From Spirochaetota bacterium (lineage in GTDB: Bacteria > Spirochaetota > UBA4802 > UBA5550): a stretch of 6,289 nt of DNA. The position numbers and the translations under genes are program-made. The notes below the pieces were generated by a model that worked only from the letters and a program-made list of their open reading frames with translations, was not told the DNA's origin and did no database searches. Where the stretch lies: assembly GCA_022704585.1 (NCBI GenBank), contig JAKJGD010000139.1, positions 1 to 6,289 on the forward strand, in the 5' to 3' direction. This document shows, one piece after another, positions 5,480 through 6,289 of the stretch; the first letter of the stretch is position 1; each line of letters begins with the position of its first letter.

Positions 5480-5509
5480 TGCGGCTGCATGAAGGGGAAA
5501 TATAACTGC

Positions 5510-5515
5510 AAGGAG
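5510..5515 (+). promoter_or_regulatory. Shine-Dalgarno sequence of the FMN oxidoreductase gene
   Basis: AAGGAG ends 8 bases before the ATG at 5524 and only 4 bases before another ATG at 5520 that opens a different frame. Spacing and the family-like N-terminus (MKTAITEMFGIEYPVICGAM) both select 5524. Confidence 0.75.
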
Positions 5516-5523
5516 AAACATGG

Positions 5524-6289
5524 ATGAAAACGGCAATAACCGAAATGTTCGGCATAGAATATCCGGTCATCTGCGGGGCCATGATGTGGCTGTGCAAGCC
5601 GAAGCTGTGCGCGGCCGTATCAAACGCCGGCGGCATGGGCAACCTGACGGCCGGCAACTACCCGAACGAAGAGGAGTTCCGCGCGGCCATACGCGAGACC
5701 CGGAAGCTCACGGACCGGCCCTTCATGGTAAACGTGACGATCCTTCCCTCGGTCCACATCACGGCGGAGCACCACAAGATGTACCTGCGAGTCTGCGCCG
5801 AGGAAAAGGTCGCGGGCCTGGAGATCTCCGGCACGCCGCTGGACAAGGCCGCGGGCAAAGAGTATATCGAGATGCTGAAGAAGGCGGGCGTGAAGCTTTT
5901 CCATAAGGTCGGCTCGGTCCGTCATGCGGTGCACGCTGAAAAGATAGGCTACGACGGCATCTACGCGGCCGGCATCGAGGAAGGCGGACACCCCCTGAAC
6001 GACGACGTAACCACGATGGTGCTCACTCCCCGCATCGCCGAGAGCGTGAAGGTACCGATCGTGACCGTGGGCGGCATCGCCGACGGCAGGACGATGGCGG
6101 CGGCCCTTGCCCTGGGCGCGCAGGGGGTCATGATGGCAACACGCTTCGTCGCGACGAAGGAGTGCGAGGTCCACGACAACATCAAGCAGGAAGTGATCCG
6201 GCGCCAGGAGCAGGAGACGACGCTCATCTGCAAATCGATCGGGCTCCAGGGCCGCGCGATAAAGAACAGGCTCGCGGAGGAGGTGCTCT
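5524..6289 (+). CDS. Nitronate monooxygenase / FabK-like FMN-dependent oxidoreductase, 3'-truncated by the window
   Basis: The first 255 residues are visible and the frame is still open at the window end. The sequence fits the 2-nitropropane dioxygenase superfamily, a TIM barrel that binds FMN and includes nitronate monooxygenases and FabK enoyl-ACP reductases. Visible motifs are the N-terminal strand YPVICGAMMW (13-22), AAVSNAGGMGNL (30-41), VNVTILPS (69-76), the EEGGH segment (152-156, with the family's conserved His156), and the FMN-phosphate region GGIADGRTMAAALALGAQGV (183-202) followed by MATRF. EEGGH resembles both the EAGGH of nitronate monooxygenases and the ESGGH type of FabK, so the substrate cannot be decided. 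With an acyl-thioester isomerase and a TetR regulator upstream, an enoyl-thioester reductase role is attractive but inferred. It is the third gene of the putative operon, 44 bases after tetR, with a good Shine-Dalgarno. Confidence 0.9.
   Translation, partial: MKTAITEMFGIEYPVICGAMMWLCKPKLCAAVSNAGGMGNLTAGNYPNEEEFRAAIRETRKLTDRPFMVNVTILPSVHITAEHHKMYLRVCAEEKVAGLEISGTPLDKAAGKEYIEMLKKAGVKLFHKVGSVRHAVHAEKIGYDGIYAAGIEEGGHPLNDDVTTMVLTPRIAESVKVPIVTVGGIADGRTMAAALALGAQGVMMATRFVATKECEVHDNIKQEVIRRQEQETTLICKSIGLQGRAIKNRLAEEVL

Noticed and set aside
5520..5906. 128-codon ORF starting at the ATG just before the FMN oxidoreductase start
   Set aside because: It is an out-of-frame shadow of the oxidoreductase gene, with Arg/Gly/His-rich low-quality composition and poor ribosome-site spacing.

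Overview
The window looks like a moderately GC-rich bacterial chromosome segment from an anaerobe or facultative anaerobe. The main evidence is the oxygen-sensitive class III ribonucleotide reductase system at its left end. No RNA genes, insertion sequences or CRISPR arrays are visible. Taxonomy cannot be fixed from the sequence. A Gram-negative anaerobic lineage such as Spirochaetota or a former deltaproteobacterial group would fit the gene content, but this is only an impression.

Left region (1-1944, + strand): the 3' part of nrdD, a very small 54-codon gene, and nrdG. The nrdD reading frame stops soon after the C-terminal metal-binding region and has no glycyl-radical motif. The missing glycyl-radical domain, with RVCGY and WNKGKQEEF motifs, lies 89 bases downstream in its own ORF, in another frame and with its own Shine-Dalgarno sequence. 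The small ORF overlaps nrdG, which encodes the radical-SAM activase that would install the radical. The reductase therefore appears split into a catalytic subunit and a separate radical-carrying peptide, resembling the YfiD/GrcA spare domain of pyruvate formate-lyase. This is the most interesting feature of the window.

Middle region (3800-1957, - strand): a two-gene operon convergent with nrdG. It encodes a 125-aa SCP2-like (sterol/lipid carrier type) protein with a hydrophobic N-terminus and, through an ATGA overlap, a 489-aa all-helical protein that I do not recognise.

Divergent intergenic region (3801-4089): a terminator-shaped hairpin on the + strand, an A/T-rich UP-like element, a sigma70-like promoter, a perfect 11+3+11 palindrome covering the promoter spacer and -10 box, and a second palindrome at the expected 5' end of the mRNA.

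Right region (4090-6289, + strand): a crotonase-fold protein with an isomerase-type residue pattern, a TetR-family regulator, and a nitronate monooxygenase/FabK-like FMN oxidoreductase cut by the window end. Close spacing suggests one transcription unit, probably autoregulated by TetR at the promoter palindrome and acting on acyl-CoA or acyl-ACP substrates.
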